Source of the DNA: Klebsiella michiganensis
Lineage (GTDB): Bacteria; Pseudomonadota; Gammaproteobacteria; Enterobacterales; Enterobacteriaceae
Direction of reading: 5' to 3'
Length of the DNA stretch: 42,773 bases
Assembly: GCF_002925905.1 (NCBI RefSeq)
Contig: NZ_PRDB01000018.1
Location: 1 to 42,773, forward strand
A program made the translations under genes and the position numbers. Each line of letters starts with the position of its first letter. The stretch's first letter is position 1. The notes under the pieces are model-generated. The model was not told the origin of the DNA. It worked only from the letters and a program-made list of their open reading frames with translations, and did not search any database. Shown piece after piece: positions 9,291-17,944 of the stretch.

Positions 9291-11654
9291 TTAACGTGTT
9301 AAGAAGATGGCTGAGGTCCAAATCCGGGACTGGTCCTTTTGCCTGGCACTGATGAAGAACGGATGTTCCCGTTTTTCTGACAGGATAAGTTCAGAAAGTG
9401 GAATTTCGCCGCTGATATCACGTGGAAGCGGCTGTTCGGTAACCAGTTCAATATCTACCTGAAGTTCGGTGCCTGGAAGCGTAAAAGTCTCTTTGCCTGC
9501 AATCAGAAGCGTTTGACCATCAATATCCGTTTCAAAAACCGGCGCCCAGGCATGTGGTTGTGGCAAAAGCGGATCGCCCACTTTGATATAGCTACTGATG
9601 TCCAGATGAACGTGTATTTTTGCTCCGGCCAGCCCACCGGTACTGACAGTAACTGTGTCGCTGTCACCATTGGTGTCGGTTCGCAAGCCAATCTGTGTAT
9701 GACTTTTACGCCAGACGGTCTGCTCCGGGTGATCTGCGCCCGAGAGGGAAAACGCATTGATTGGTGTCCCTGTGACCTCAATATGTCCCGTCCAGTAAGC
9801 ACCCCGATAGCGGTCCTTAATGCGTGCACCCCCCAGACGTACCCGGAACTGATATTTAGAGCGCCCAAATTCCGCGTGCAAATCGCGATGCCATACCTCT
9901 CTTTCTCCATCGTAAAGCGTTACCGCTTCCCAGCCCGCATCGCCTAACAGACGATAACGCAGTACATCTGCTGAACTGAATTCCGCTACATCTCCCATCA
10001 GCGCATCGCCCGCACGCAACTCGGCATAGTTTCGTTCACCTGTTGTGGCATAGGTGTGGCGGGCACGAAGCGCTGCAGCCACACCTTTTCTGTCGAATTG
10101 TTCAGCAAGTACGCCAGTCAGGCCTCCACGGGATCCGAAGACGGCTGTCGCAGGCACGCCACCACCACATCGCCCCTGATGTTCATCGCTGTTGGCGGTC
10201 GCGCCCAGACGATAGCCCCGTTCGAGCGCCTCGGCATAGACCCAGTGAAACTGCCCCCAGGCGGAACCGACTTCTATCAAGCGCTCCAGCTCCGGGTGAT
10301 GCCAGTCCAGGTTGCAGCGGCGCCCGCCAACATGCGGGATTAACAGATGTTTGTGCGGTTCGCGTGCGTAGGCCGCATAAAGTTCATCAAGTGGCCATGC
10401 ACCCGGTTTGATGGTTCCGGCAGTGAACTCATTCCACTCGAATGAACGCACCAGCCGCCCCTGATTATCAAACGGGAACTGAGGTTCATCATCTTCAAGG
10501 AACACCACATTATGATCGCCACCGGCGCAGGTATTACCGCACCACTCGGTACCGGAATAGCAGACAAAACTGTCTGGCTGGTTCAGCGCATTAATCAGCT
10601 TTACCGCCTGCTTCCAGCGCGCTTCAGTCACATTAAAATCGTTGGCGGTATAGCCTAGAATATCGAGACCGGCGACATCACGCCCGTAGCTGAGGTTATA
10701 CAGCGTGTCGTTGGTACCAACCGTGTCATCAGAATGCACATGAAGATCGGCATAGAGCGGGCGCAGACCTGTGGCGGTTTCCTCCACCGTTATCCATCCT
10801 TTGCCTTCCAGCAAGGGCAGCGTGCCCAGTGCGGCGCTGAACGACCATTCTCCTGCGCAGAGATGCAAATCGCTGATACGCGCAATCGCCCAGCCCTCTT
10901 CGGCCAGCCGGAAATCATGATGCTGTGTTTCACCTCCCGATGAGGTCAGCGTCAGGCATCCTGCCAGCGGCAGGCTCCGGCAGGTATTCCCCCAGCGGTC
11001 ATCCAGCCGGACGATAACGGAGAAAGGCGTTTCAGGTGCCAGTAACCTTGGCGCGATCGCGGCAAGAGAAGCGGGCTCACCGGGCACGATATCCAGCAGC
11101 GTATCGCCGGGTACCTCAGCAAATTTTGAGCTCCCCAGCGGATCAACAAACAGGCGGAAGCGGAAAGCTTTCTCAACGAAACTCTGTACACGCGTACCGC
11201 CCCCGCCATGGCGCCGATCGCCCAGGCGGATAATGATTTTGTCTCCCGGATTGATGTAGCCATCAATAATGTCGATCAGAATGGCTTTCTGGAACGGACG
11301 CTCGTGCCCCTTCTGATCAAAACGCACCTTCAAATGCTGGACCGTGGCAGGGCTCTGTCCTGGCACTAGCGGGCCTGCCTGATACTCGGCGCTGACATAG
11401 TTGGCTGCCGAGGGATCGCTGGTCTGAAACAGCGCCCAGTCCGAGTAAAATTTAAAGGCGAGCTTCAGCCATGCGCCGTCAGCAAGCCCGCTGGCGCCCA
11501 CGGTATATACCAGTTGGATCTCTTCCCACGCACCGGCAGTCAACTGAGTATGCGAGCAGGCCACACTGCCCAGAAACGGCCGGGCTTTATTCTGCTCATA
11601 CAAGCCCTTCGGAGCGATGTAATCGCCTGCATCACGGATATCGAACTGACTCAC
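9291..11654 (-). CDS. DUF3604 protein with PHP-like metal-binding motifs
   Basis: A 787-residue protein of the DUF3604 family, function not established. The first 300 residues look like beta-sandwich material. Then comes DLHVHSDD (303-310), typical of the first PHP metal motif, a conserved block with GYTANDFN and SGTEWCGNTC, GGDHNVVF, LIPHVGGRR, and the late motif TANSDEH (486-492). These His/Asp clusters suggest a metal-dependent hydrolase or phosphoesterase-like core. The start is a GTG at 11654 with GAGG upstream, 13 bases after the permease stop; the frame reaches farther up but only over the permease gene. No signal peptide is seen, so it is probably cytosolic. It is co-transcribed with a Ssu/Tau-type importer, so its substrate is probably what that importer brings in. 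Confidence 0.85.
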   Translation of the reverse strand: MSQFDIRDAGDYIAPKGLYEQNKARPFLGSVACSHTQLTAGAWEEIQLVYTVGASGLADGAWLKLAFKFYSDWALFQTSDPSAANYVSAEYQAGPLVPGQSPATVQHLKVRFDQKGHERPFQKAILIDIIDGYINPGDKIIIRLGDRRHGGGGTRVQSFVEKAFRFRLFVDPLGSSKFAEVPGDTLLDIVPGEPASLAAIAPRLLAPETPFSVIVRLDDRWGNTCRSLPLAGCLTLTSSGGETQHHDFRLAEEGWAIARISDLHLCAGEWSFSAALGTLPLLEGKGWITVEETATGLRPLYADLHVHSDDTVGTNDTLYNLSYGRDVAGLDILGYTANDFNVTEARWKQAVKLINALNQPDSFVCYSGTEWCGNTCAGGDHNVVFLEDDEPQFPFDNQGRLVRSFEWNEFTAGTIKPGAWPLDELYAAYAREPHKHLLIPHVGGRRCNLDWHHPELERLIEVGSAWGQFHWVYAEALERGYRLGATANSDEHQGRCGGGVPATAVFGSRGGLTGVLAEQFDRKGVAAALRARHTYATTGERNYAELRAGDALMGDVAEFSSADVLRYRLLGDAGWEAVTLYDGEREVWHRDLHAEFGRSKYQFRVRLGGARIKDRYRGAYWTGHIEVTGTPINAFSLSGADHPEQTVWRKSHTQIGLRTDTNGDSDTVTVSTGGLAGAKIHVHLDISSYIKVGDPLLPQPHAWAPVFETDIDGQTLLIAGKETFTLPGTELQVDIELVTEQPLPRDISGEIPLSELILSEKREHPFFISARQKDQSRIWTSAIFLTR

Positions 11655-11667
11655 ATTAACCTCACAA

Positions 11668-12414
11668 TTATTGGGCGCGCCAGCGCTGATAGCGCTGTTC
11701 AATGCGGCGAAAAACAAGATTTTCCATTAACCAGGCGATAAGCCCGATCAGGCAAATTCCCAGTAGTACCTGACTGCTGTTACCCGTCTGTCCGCCCATG
11801 GCAACCATCCAGCCTATGCCCTGAGAGGCGCCGAGCATTTCCGCTGCCACCAGCGCACGCCACGCCTGGCTGAATCCGATGCGCAGTGCGGCGGTGATAA
11901 ATGGCAGGGAACTGGGCAGATAGACATGAAGAAGCAGTTGAAACGGTCGAGCTCCCAGCGTGCGTGCTGCACGCACTTCACCGCCACGGATGCCGCGGAT
12001 CCCCTCCTGAATGGCCAGACACATCGGGAACAGCGCAGCGATGACAATCACCACCACGATGGAAACGAATCCCAGGCCGAAGATCAGCAGCATCAGAGGT
12101 GCCCATGCGATGGGCGGGATAGCCATAAACAGGCTGTTCAGTGGCGTAAGGAACTCCCTGACGCGATCGGAAAGTCCGGCGCTGACACCAAGAATCAGTG
12201 CCAGCAGCACGGCAGTCAAAAAGCCGGTGAATTCTTCCAGCAGGCTGGCCTGTAGCTGACCCCAGATGGAACCATCACTGAACCAGCGTATGGCTTCCCG
12301 CCATACGTCCCAGGGTTGCGGCAACACATAAGAGGGATAGTGACTCGCAACGATAACCCAGACCATGAGTAACGCGGGCAGGGAAGCCCAGCCCCAGTTT
12401 GGTTTGAACTTCAC
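11668..12414 (-). CDS. ABC importer permease, SsuC/TauC family
   Basis: A 248-residue inner-membrane permease with about six hydrophobic segments and the EAA loop RAARTLGARPFQLLLHVYLPSSLP. Possible GTG starts are at 12441 and 12414; the second gives a GTGA overlap with the binding-protein stop and has AGGGA seven bases upstream, so it is preferred. It would work as a homodimer with the ATPase at 13427-14233. The family carries sulfonates, nitrate, taurine, pyrimidine precursors and others, so the cargo cannot be read off. Confidence 0.9.
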   Translation of the reverse strand: MKFKPNWGWASLPALLMVWVIVASHYPSYVLPQPWDVWREAIRWFSDGSIWGQLQASLLEEFTGFLTAVLLALILGVSAGLSDRVREFLTPLNSLFMAIPPIAWAPLMLLIFGLGFVSIVVVIVIAALFPMCLAIQEGIRGIRGGEVRAARTLGARPFQLLLHVYLPSSLPFITAALRIGFSQAWRALVAAEMLGASQGIGWMVAMGGQTGNSSQVLLGICLIGLIAWLMENLVFRRIEQRYQRWRAQ

Positions 12415-13406
12415 TGCGTTATCCCTGCTTTTGTCAGCCACTGCGTATCAACAAATTCATTCAGCTCTGGCGCCTTTTGCATGTAGCCCAGCGTCTGTGA
12501 GTCCTTCATCAGCTGCTCAAAGAAGGCGCCATCTTTCTTCGTCAGTGACACAGACCACTCAATACGTTTACGGGCTTCCTGAACCAGCGCCTCCGGCGGC
12601 AGCGTTTTACCGTCAGCGGTTTTAATGGCCCGCAGCTTAAACGCATCGGCCATGATCCGATCGGCTTCTGCAGGATGCTGATTGATAAAATCCACTGCTT
12701 TCTGATGCGCACGGATAAGCTTCACCACATCGTCCGGGCGGTCCTTCAGGGTCTCCGGTAACGCCATCAGTACATACCACGGATAACCCGGTTGGACTTT
12801 GTTTACATCGAGCAGCAGTCTGGCGTCGCCGCGCAGCAGTGCTTCGCTGACAAAGGGCTCCCAGGTGAAGGCTGCATCCACAACGCCCTGCTGCAGCGCA
12901 GCGGGCATGTTACCGGCGGGCATACTCAGGATCTGAGCATCTTTGTCAGCAACCAGACCTGCCTGCTGTTGCAGCACCACACCGCGCAGCAGAACATCCA
13001 TTCCGCTCCCTTTTTTGACGCCAGCGATGCGTTTGCCTTTTAGGTCAGCCAACCGGGAAATAGCACTCTGTGCGGGAACGATCAGCGCGGCCTGTCCGCT
13101 GTTCACCTTAGCGATAATTTGCCCCTTGAGCCCGCGCGAAAACCACTGGAATACCGGTGTCGCACCCATATAGGCTGCATCAAGTTCATGCGCGGCCAGC
13201 GCCTGACTGATGACGGGACCATCACCAAAGGATTTAAGCTCGACGGTCAGCCCTTCCTGCTGATAAAAACCCTCTTTCTCGGCGATAAGTGCAGGCGCGT
13301 TGGCCAGCGCATAGACCCAGCCAATACGCAGCGGCTGGGAATCCGCAGCGTCAGCAGCATTGAATAAAACCCCTGATATCAGCACAGCAAGAAATGATTT
13401 ACCCAT
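12411..13406 (-). CDS. Periplasmic binding protein, SsuA/TauA (NitT/TauT) type
   Basis: A 331-residue solute-binding protein. A Sec signal peptide covers roughly residues 1-20 (cleavage after ADA). The mature chain has the family pattern: LRIGWVYALANAPALIAEKEGFY, ELDAAYMGATP, LKGKRIAGVKKGSG and DAAFTWEPFVSEAL. It lies 20 bases after the ATPase gene and overlaps the permease by four bases. Closest in style to aliphatic sulfonate binding proteins, but the ligand could be any small anion or zwitterion handled by the DUF3604 enzyme. Confidence 0.88.
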   Translation of the reverse strand: MGKSFLAVLISGVLFNAADAADSQPLRIGWVYALANAPALIAEKEGFYQQEGLTVELKSFGDGPVISQALAAHELDAAYMGATPVFQWFSRGLKGQIIAKVNSGQAALIVPAQSAISRLADLKGKRIAGVKKGSGMDVLLRGVVLQQQAGLVADKDAQILSMPAGNMPAALQQGVVDAAFTWEPFVSEALLRGDARLLLDVNKVQPGYPWYVLMALPETLKDRPDDVVKLIRAHQKAVDFINQHPAEADRIMADAFKLRAIKTADGKTLPPEALVQEARKRIEWSVSLTKKDGAFFEQLMKDSQTLGYMQKAPELNEFVDTQWLTKAGITQ

Positions 13407-13426
13407 TTGATTGATGTTCCGTTTTG

Positions 13427-14233
13427 TTAGAGTGAGTGGTTGTCGGACTGCTGCATCACATCGGTAATGCGCTTCAGTAATTCATTACGATACATGGCAA
13501 AAGCCGGAAGCTGTCGCGTCTCCAGATTGCTTCGCGGGCGCGGTAAGGCGATGGACAATTCGCTGTGTACGCCACCGGGTGCACGATTCAGAACGATGAC
13601 GCGGTCAGCAAGAAACACAGCCTCTTCAATATCGTGGGTGATGAAGACCGTTGTCTGCCCAATGGCGGACCAGAGACGTAGTGTCTCCTCGTTCATGTCC
13701 CCACGGGTGATGGCATCGAGCGCAGCAAATGGTTCGTCCATTAACAGAACATCCGGCTCCAGCGCCAGCGCGCGAGCCAGTGACACGCGCTGCTGCATGC
13801 CCCCGGACATCTGGTGCGGCAACTGATGTGCGGCATGTACCAGGCCCACACGTTGCAGATATGTCATAGCGCGTCGGCGCTGAGAGGCCACGTCCTCGCG
13901 CCTTTGCATCCGCAATCCGAACCGGACATTCTCCAGCGCGGTCAGCCAGCCAAAGAGCTGTGGCTGCTGAAAAACATAGCCAAGCCGATGGTTTTCCGGC
14001 GTGGTACGCTCACCGCCAATCCGCACGGCTCCCCGCTCTGGCTCTGTGAAACCGGCCAGCAGATTGAGTAACGTGCTCTTACCGCACCCCGAGGGGCCCA
14101 GCAACACCACAAACTCTCCCTGGCGGGCATGAAAACTGAAATGGCTGAATACCGGCGCGCCGCCGGGATAGCGAAAAGTGATATTGTCTACCGCCAGTGC
14201 GTATGGTTGAGAATTGGTCATGCTGAGCGTCAT
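13427..14233 (-). CDS. ABC importer ATPase, SsuB/TauB family
   Basis: A 268-residue ATPase with Walker A GPSGCGKST, signature MSGGMQQRVSLARAL, Walker B VLLMDEP and the H-loop FITHDIEEAVFLADRV. It is the first gene of the leftward unit ATPase - binding protein - permease - DUF3604. The start is uncertain between ATG 14233 and ATG 14221 since neither has a strong ribosome site. The divergent regulator at 14340 very probably controls it. Confidence 0.9.
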   Translation of the reverse strand: MTLSMTNSQPYALAVDNITFRYPGGAPVFSHFSFHARQGEFVVLLGPSGCGKSTLLNLLAGFTEPERGAVRIGGERTTPENHRLGYVFQQPQLFGWLTALENVRFGLRMQRREDVASQRRRAMTYLQRVGLVHAAHQLPHQMSGGMQQRVSLARALALEPDVLLMDEPFAALDAITRGDMNEETLRLWSAIGQTTVFITHDIEEAVFLADRVIVLNRAPGGVHSELSIALPRPRSNLETRQLPAFAMYRNELLKRITDVMQQSDNHSL

Positions 14234-14259
14234 GTATAAGAAATAATGAGATGTGGTTA

Positions 14260-14275
14260 TAATACGTATTAATAC
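14260..14275. promoter_or_regulatory. Candidate operator for the divergent GntR/HutC regulator
   Basis: Two overlapping perfect palindromes sit between the divergent genes: TAATACGTATTA (14260-14271) and GTATTAATAC (14266-14275). The GT...AC ends resemble GntR-family half-sites. A third inverted repeat, GATCT-A-AGATC, is at 14281-14291. A TATAAT (14258-14263, plus) and TATTAT (14264-14259, minus) overlap them, so a bound repressor could block transcription either way. No good -35 elements were found. Confidence 0.45.
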
Positions 14276-14339
14276 AAGTTGATCTAAGATCGCTTCTGAC
14301 TAAACTAGATCCGAACGGAATACGAGAGACGGAACCTGA

Positions 14340-15056
14340 ATGACACTGGTGCGTGAAAACATCACATCGCTCTACCGGCAGATTGCCGATACCCTGCGGC
14401 AGGAAATTGCCGCCGGACATTTTCAACCTGGCGGAAAACTGCCCTCTGAAGCTGCGCTTGAACAGCGCTTTGCGGTCAGCAGGGTGACGGTACGGCTCGC
14501 GCTGAAGCATCTGACAGAGCAGGGGATTGTCGAGCGCAAGCAGGGAAAGGGAACCTACATATCGGGCAAGAAGGTTGCACATGGCATCAACGTCATGCGT
14601 AGCTTTCATGAGTCGCTAAAGCAGCAGGGGCTGAATGCCACAATGCGTTTGCTGGTCAAAGAGAAGGTGCCAACGCCAGAGTCGCTGCAATCGCTGTTTC
14701 AAATGTCCCGGACGCTGACGTTTATTTCACGGCTGCATCTGGTGGATAATGATCCCATTGCGGTGGGTTACAGTCATTTCCCGGCATTTCCTCATGAGCT
14801 GAGCTGGGAAGAGACCGAGAAGGAACCGACCTGGGTCCTGTTAGAAAAAGCCACGCAACATCACATCAGTCGCTCCGATATCGCCATCCGGCTGGCCTTC
14901 GCGGATAAGGGACTCGTTGACGTGCTGGGAACCGATAAAAACGCGCCGCTTTTTCTACTGGAGCGAACATCCTGGTTTGAAAACGGGCAGTGCGCTGAGA
15001 ACTCTCGCTTTTTCATTCGTCCGGAACGCTACGAGTTTATTTTGAGCAACAGCTGA
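14340..15056 (+). CDS. GntR-family transcriptional regulator, HutC/UTRA subfamily
   Basis: A 238-residue regulator. Residues 8-75 form the winged helix (YRQIADTLRQEI, LPSEAALEQRF, SRVTVRLALKHL, GIVERKQGKGTYI). The rest is a UTRA ligand-binding domain of the HutC type, ending RFFIRPERYEFIL. It is divergent from the Ssu/Tau-type importer with 106 bases between, and likely represses that operon until its substrate or a derivative binds. The same subfamily includes NagR, PhnF and TreR, so the effector could be a sugar phosphate, phosphonate or amino acid. Confidence 0.9.
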   Translation: MTLVRENITSLYRQIADTLRQEIAAGHFQPGGKLPSEAALEQRFAVSRVTVRLALKHLTEQGIVERKQGKGTYISGKKVAHGINVMRSFHESLKQQGLNATMRLLVKEKVPTPESLQSLFQMSRTLTFISRLHLVDNDPIAVGYSHFPAFPHELSWEETEKEPTWVLLEKATQHHISRSDIAIRLAFADKGLVDVLGTDKNAPLFLLERTSWFENGQCAENSRFFIRPERYEFILSNS

Positions 15057-15672
15057 AGTAGGGGTTCTGATTCTCACCGGTGATTTAATTTGACTGGGTA
15101 TTCAGAGTATTGGCCATCCGGTCATGAACCTCGCGATCTGGATGATGTTCATCATTCTGTTATCAGTATATGCGGTGAATGTCATTAGCCCTTAATCTTC
15201 TTCGTAAATCATCGTAGCTACGATTGAATGAGCGCTGACAGGGGGATACATGGATTCAGCATACGCGTTTAAGAATTTGGTTTCAGGAACGTCCCCCCGG
15301 AAAGTGAAGGCATGTTTCTTGTCAGGCCCACATGCGAGTCAACAGGGCACTGTTAACATATTGTCCGTCAGGCTGTTCCAGAGTATCTCACTTCGGCAAT
15401 CCGCGCGGCCGATACTGCGCCCACCGGCGCAATACTCAGTGGAAAGTCTGCGTAACGGGCTGAACAGTGTTAGCGTGTGATGCTGCCAGGTCGAAGGGGA
15501 GGAGTGCTGCGCTATAGCTGAATCAGGCTGGGCTCTCTTCCCCCTGATACTGCAAGCATAGGGGTGATCTTATTGAATTGGTTGCACAATCAGTAGATCA
15601 CAAAACGCTATGCTTGTCTTTTTCACCTGCCCATGAATGGGGATTCCTCAGTGCTTCAGCGGGGCTTTTTAC
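15057..15672. other. Intergenic stretch with decayed sequence and one tiny hydrophobic frame
   Basis: About 616 bases with no supported gene. A frame at 15124-15195 encodes a 23-residue hydrophobic peptide (MNLAIWMMFIILLS...); the same frame is open back to 15094, so it may be the end of a lost membrane protein or a very small membrane peptide without a clear ribosome site. A 76-codon frame at 15250-15480 looks random in composition. A structured element at 15553-15623 is listed separately. Confidence 0.4.
15553..15623 (+). other. Nested inverted repeat followed by a T-run (terminator-like or structured RNA)
   Basis: Two nested exact repeats share one axis: CAAGCATAG (15553-15561) with CTATGCTTG (15608-15616), and inside it GTGATCT (15564-15570) with AGATCAC (15595-15601). 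A further ATTG/CAAT pair lies in the loop. The outer arm is followed by TCTTTTT on the plus strand. It can fold to a long interrupted hairpin ending in a U-run. It is 500 bases after the regulator gene, which is far for a simple terminator, and could be the 3' end of a small RNA or a remnant of a mobile repeat. Confidence 0.4.
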
Positions 15673-16218
15673 TTAATCTTTCAACGAAATCCCTTTCATT
15701 GTTTCCCAGATTCTATGCTTATCCTGCTCGTGTAAATTTTTCTGCTGCACGGCGTGCATAAATGCCTCCTGGCCCTGTTCCGTCAGAGGTTGCCCGGACT
15801 TTAATCGTGCCGCCACACTTTGCAGAATACGATGGCTAAGTTGGCCGATTTGCGTCCGGACATCCTGAAGCGGGCGAGGCTGCCAGTCAGTTTCCGGCGC
15901 CGCCAACCAGTCGGCGCGATAGCGGTACTGAATCGCCTTGGCGGCGTCCATCTGCGCCTGAATAAATGGCCTTACGCTCTCGCCTTTTAATCCCAGCGAA
16001 TCAGCATCAGCAGTGGCGCTCTCCAGAACCTTCTTCTCTTGCTGTAGATCTTCAATCGCCTGGTGATGTAGCGCTTTATATCCGGCAACATCTTTCATCA
16101 AGGACAAACGTTCATTGATCAAATTGCCAATCGAAGGGGTTGAAGCAGAAATTGCCGTTGCAGAGAAACTTGCGGCAGCGAGAAGCAACACGGCTGTATA
16201 GAGCTTGTACGGCATCAT
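15673..16218 (-). CDS. aroQ: Secreted monofunctional chorismate mutase (AroQ gamma class)
   Basis: A 181-residue periplasmic chorismate mutase, converting chorismate to prephenate outside the cytosol. A signal peptide with hydrophobic core AVLLLAAASFSATA ends near residue 25. The mature all-helical AroQ pattern follows: IGNLINERLSLMKDVAGYKA (N-terminal helix with the catalytic Arg and Lys), then a QAQMDAAKAIQYRYRADW helix. The length agrees with the exported gamma class rather than the cytosolic P-protein domain. Two adjacent ATGs (16218, 16215) precede the signal peptide. The gene appears monocistronic and unrelated in function to the sulfur genes on both sides. Confidence 0.88.
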   Translation of the reverse strand: MMPYKLYTAVLLLAAASFSATAISASTPSIGNLINERLSLMKDVAGYKALHHQAIEDLQQEKKVLESATADADSLGLKGESVRPFIQAQMDAAKAIQYRYRADWLAAPETDWQPRPLQDVRTQIGQLSHRILQSVAARLKSGQPLTEQGQEAFMHAVQQKNLHEQDKHRIWETMKGISLKD

Positions 16219-16324
16219 AAATCTCCGACGTCGATAAACAGGAAGTCTGTAAAGGCGTTCCCGGTCAGTTGAAGAAACATTTCGCAGAAAGCGTAGCTAG
16301 CGCATTTTACAGTCTTGTGATGAT

Positions 16325-16358
16325 AAAAAAACCGTAAACCCGATCCGGGCTTACGGTT
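16325..16358 (-). terminator. Rho-independent terminator of the cystine-type importer operon
   Basis: Stem AACCGTAA (16330-16337) with TTACGGTT (16351-16358), extended inside by CCCG/CGGG. Read leftward it is followed by a run of seven or more T. It lies about 24 bases beyond the binding-protein stop. Confidence 0.85.
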
Positions 16359-16381
16359 CTCTTTTACCGCGGGGTTAAAAA

Positions 16382-17152
16382 TTACTTCGACACGTCCGCA
16401 CCGAAGTATTTCTGGGAAATACGTTCGTAGGTGCCGTCGGCCTTGATCTCTTCCAGCGCTTTATCAATCGCCGCTTTCAGCTGCGGGTTGTTTTTGCGCA
16501 GCAACACGCCGGATTTCTCCGCGTCAGACTGGGTTGCGACAATTTTCACTGGCGCATCCGGTTTATGTTTTTTGAAGTCGAGGAACGACAGGTTGTCGTT
16601 GATGGTCGCGTCGGCACGACCCTGCACCACTAAATCCACAGATTGGTTAAAGCCATCGGTCGGCACGATATCCGCCCCGTATTTACGCGCGATCTGCGCA
16701 TAGTTACTGGTCAGCGTGTGGGCCGATTTTTTGCCTTTCAGATCTTCAAAACTTTTAATGCTGCTTTTGTCATTGACGATCAGCACCGCTTTAGACGCGA
16801 TATACGGCTCGGAGAAGTCGAATTTCTTCTGGCGTTCTGGCGTAATGCCGACCTGGTTAATCACCACGTCGTAACGGCTCGCATCGACACCGGCGATCAG
16901 GCCGTCCCATTTCCCTTCTACGAACTGCGGGCTCACTTTCAGGCGTTTGGCGATTTCACGGCCAATCTCTACGTCAAAACCCTCCAGCGTGCCGGAAGCA
17001 TTGTGGAAAGTGAACGGCGGATAGGTACCTTCAGTACCGATTTTCAGTACGCCAGCGGACTGAATCTTTGCCAAATCATCCTGCGCCAGCGCTGCGTGGG
17101 CAAAACCAAGCTGCATAATCCCGGCGACGACTAATGTTGCGAGTGCTTTCAT
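16382..17152 (-). CDS. Periplasmic amino-acid (cystine-type) binding protein
   Basis: A 256-residue family-3 solute-binding protein of the TcyA/FliY group. It has a signal peptide ending HAALAQ, then LKIGTEGTYPPFTFHNASGTLEGFDVEIGREIAKRL, the classic amino-acid binding-protein opening, and later QVGITPERQKKFDFSEPYI. ATG 17152 is preferred over 17158 because an AGGG lies eight bases upstream of it. The gene follows the ATPase after 39 bases. Resemblance to cystine importers and the sulfur setting suggest L-cystine or a related diamino acid; another polar amino acid is possible. Confidence 0.85.
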   Translation of the reverse strand: MKALATLVVAGIMQLGFAHAALAQDDLAKIQSAGVLKIGTEGTYPPFTFHNASGTLEGFDVEIGREIAKRLKVSPQFVEGKWDGLIAGVDASRYDVVINQVGITPERQKKFDFSEPYIASKAVLIVNDKSSIKSFEDLKGKKSAHTLTSNYAQIARKYGADIVPTDGFNQSVDLVVQGRADATINDNLSFLDFKKHKPDAPVKIVATQSDAEKSGVLLRKNNPQLKAAIDKALEEIKADGTYERISQKYFGADVSK

Positions 17153-17191
17153 CTGCATTACCCTATGTTGTTTTTATTAACTCGCCCCGGA

Positions 17192-17944
17192 TTACGGGAG
17201 CGCGGTGCTTAAAGAGGCGATAAACTCCGCAGTTCGGGGTCTCTTCGCGTGTAAAAACAAATCGTTAGCGGAGCCGGACTCAACAATTTCCCCGGCTTCC
17301 AGAAACACCACCTGGCTGGCGATATTCGCCGCCAGACGCAAATCATGGGTCGCCATGATCATGGTTGTTCCTTCCAGCGCCAGCTGGCGCAGCACGGCCA
17401 CCACTTCGCCGGAGAGCTCAGGATCGAGTGCGGAAGTCGGTTCATCGCACAGCAGCACCGCCGGTGACGGCGCCAGCGCGCGGGCAATCGCCACGCGCTG
17501 CTGCTGGCCGCCAGAGAGCGTATTCGGCAGGGCGTTGCATTTGTGCAGCATGCCGACTTTATCCAGCAGCTCTTCACCACGGCGGCGGGCGCGTTCGCGA
17601 TCCCATTTATGCACCGTAATCAGCCCTTCGGTGATGTTGTCGAGGGCGGTCATATGCGGAAACAGCGCGAAGTTCTGAAACACCATGCCGGTCTGGCGGC
17701 TGATACGACGAATATCCTGGCCTTTTATCCGCGTGTCCGGCGCGAATGTGATGCGCTCTTTGCCGATGGTCAGCTCCCCGGACTGAGGAATTTCCAGCAA
17801 ATTAATGCAGCGCAATAAGGTGCTTTTCCCGCTGCCTGAAGGGCCAATCAGCGTGGTTACCGTGCCTTCTTCAATCGTTAAATTGATGTTCTTCAGCACC
17901 CGGCTGCCGTCGAAACTTTTTTCAATGCTGGAGAGCGTTATCAT
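17192..17944 (-). CDS. Amino-acid ABC importer ATPase (cystine-type, TcyC/GlnQ family)
   Basis: A 250-residue polar-amino-acid ATPase. Walker A is GPSGSGKST, the signature LSGGQQQRVAIARAL, Walker B AVLLCDEPTSALDPE, and the H-loop MATHDLRLAANIA. The chain overlaps the upstream permease frame by 23 bases, so translation is coupled. It drives the permease at 17922-18617. Confidence 0.9.
   Translation of the reverse strand: MITLSSIEKSFDGSRVLKNINLTIEEGTVTTLIGPSGSGKSTLLRCINLLEIPQSGELTIGKERITFAPDTRIKGQDIRRISRQTGMVFQNFALFPHMTALDNITEGLITVHKWDRERARRRGEELLDKVGMLHKCNALPNTLSGGQQQRVAIARALAPSPAVLLCDEPTSALDPELSGEVVAVLRQLALEGTTMIMATHDLRLAANIASQVVFLEAGEIVESGSANDLFLHAKRPRTAEFIASLSTALP

Noticed and set aside
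9167..9352. 61-residue plus-strand frame
   Set aside because: Runs through the DUF3604 terminator and into its coding region on the other strand.
15250..15480. 76-residue frame after the GntR-type regulator
   Set aside because: Random-looking composition and no family resemblance.
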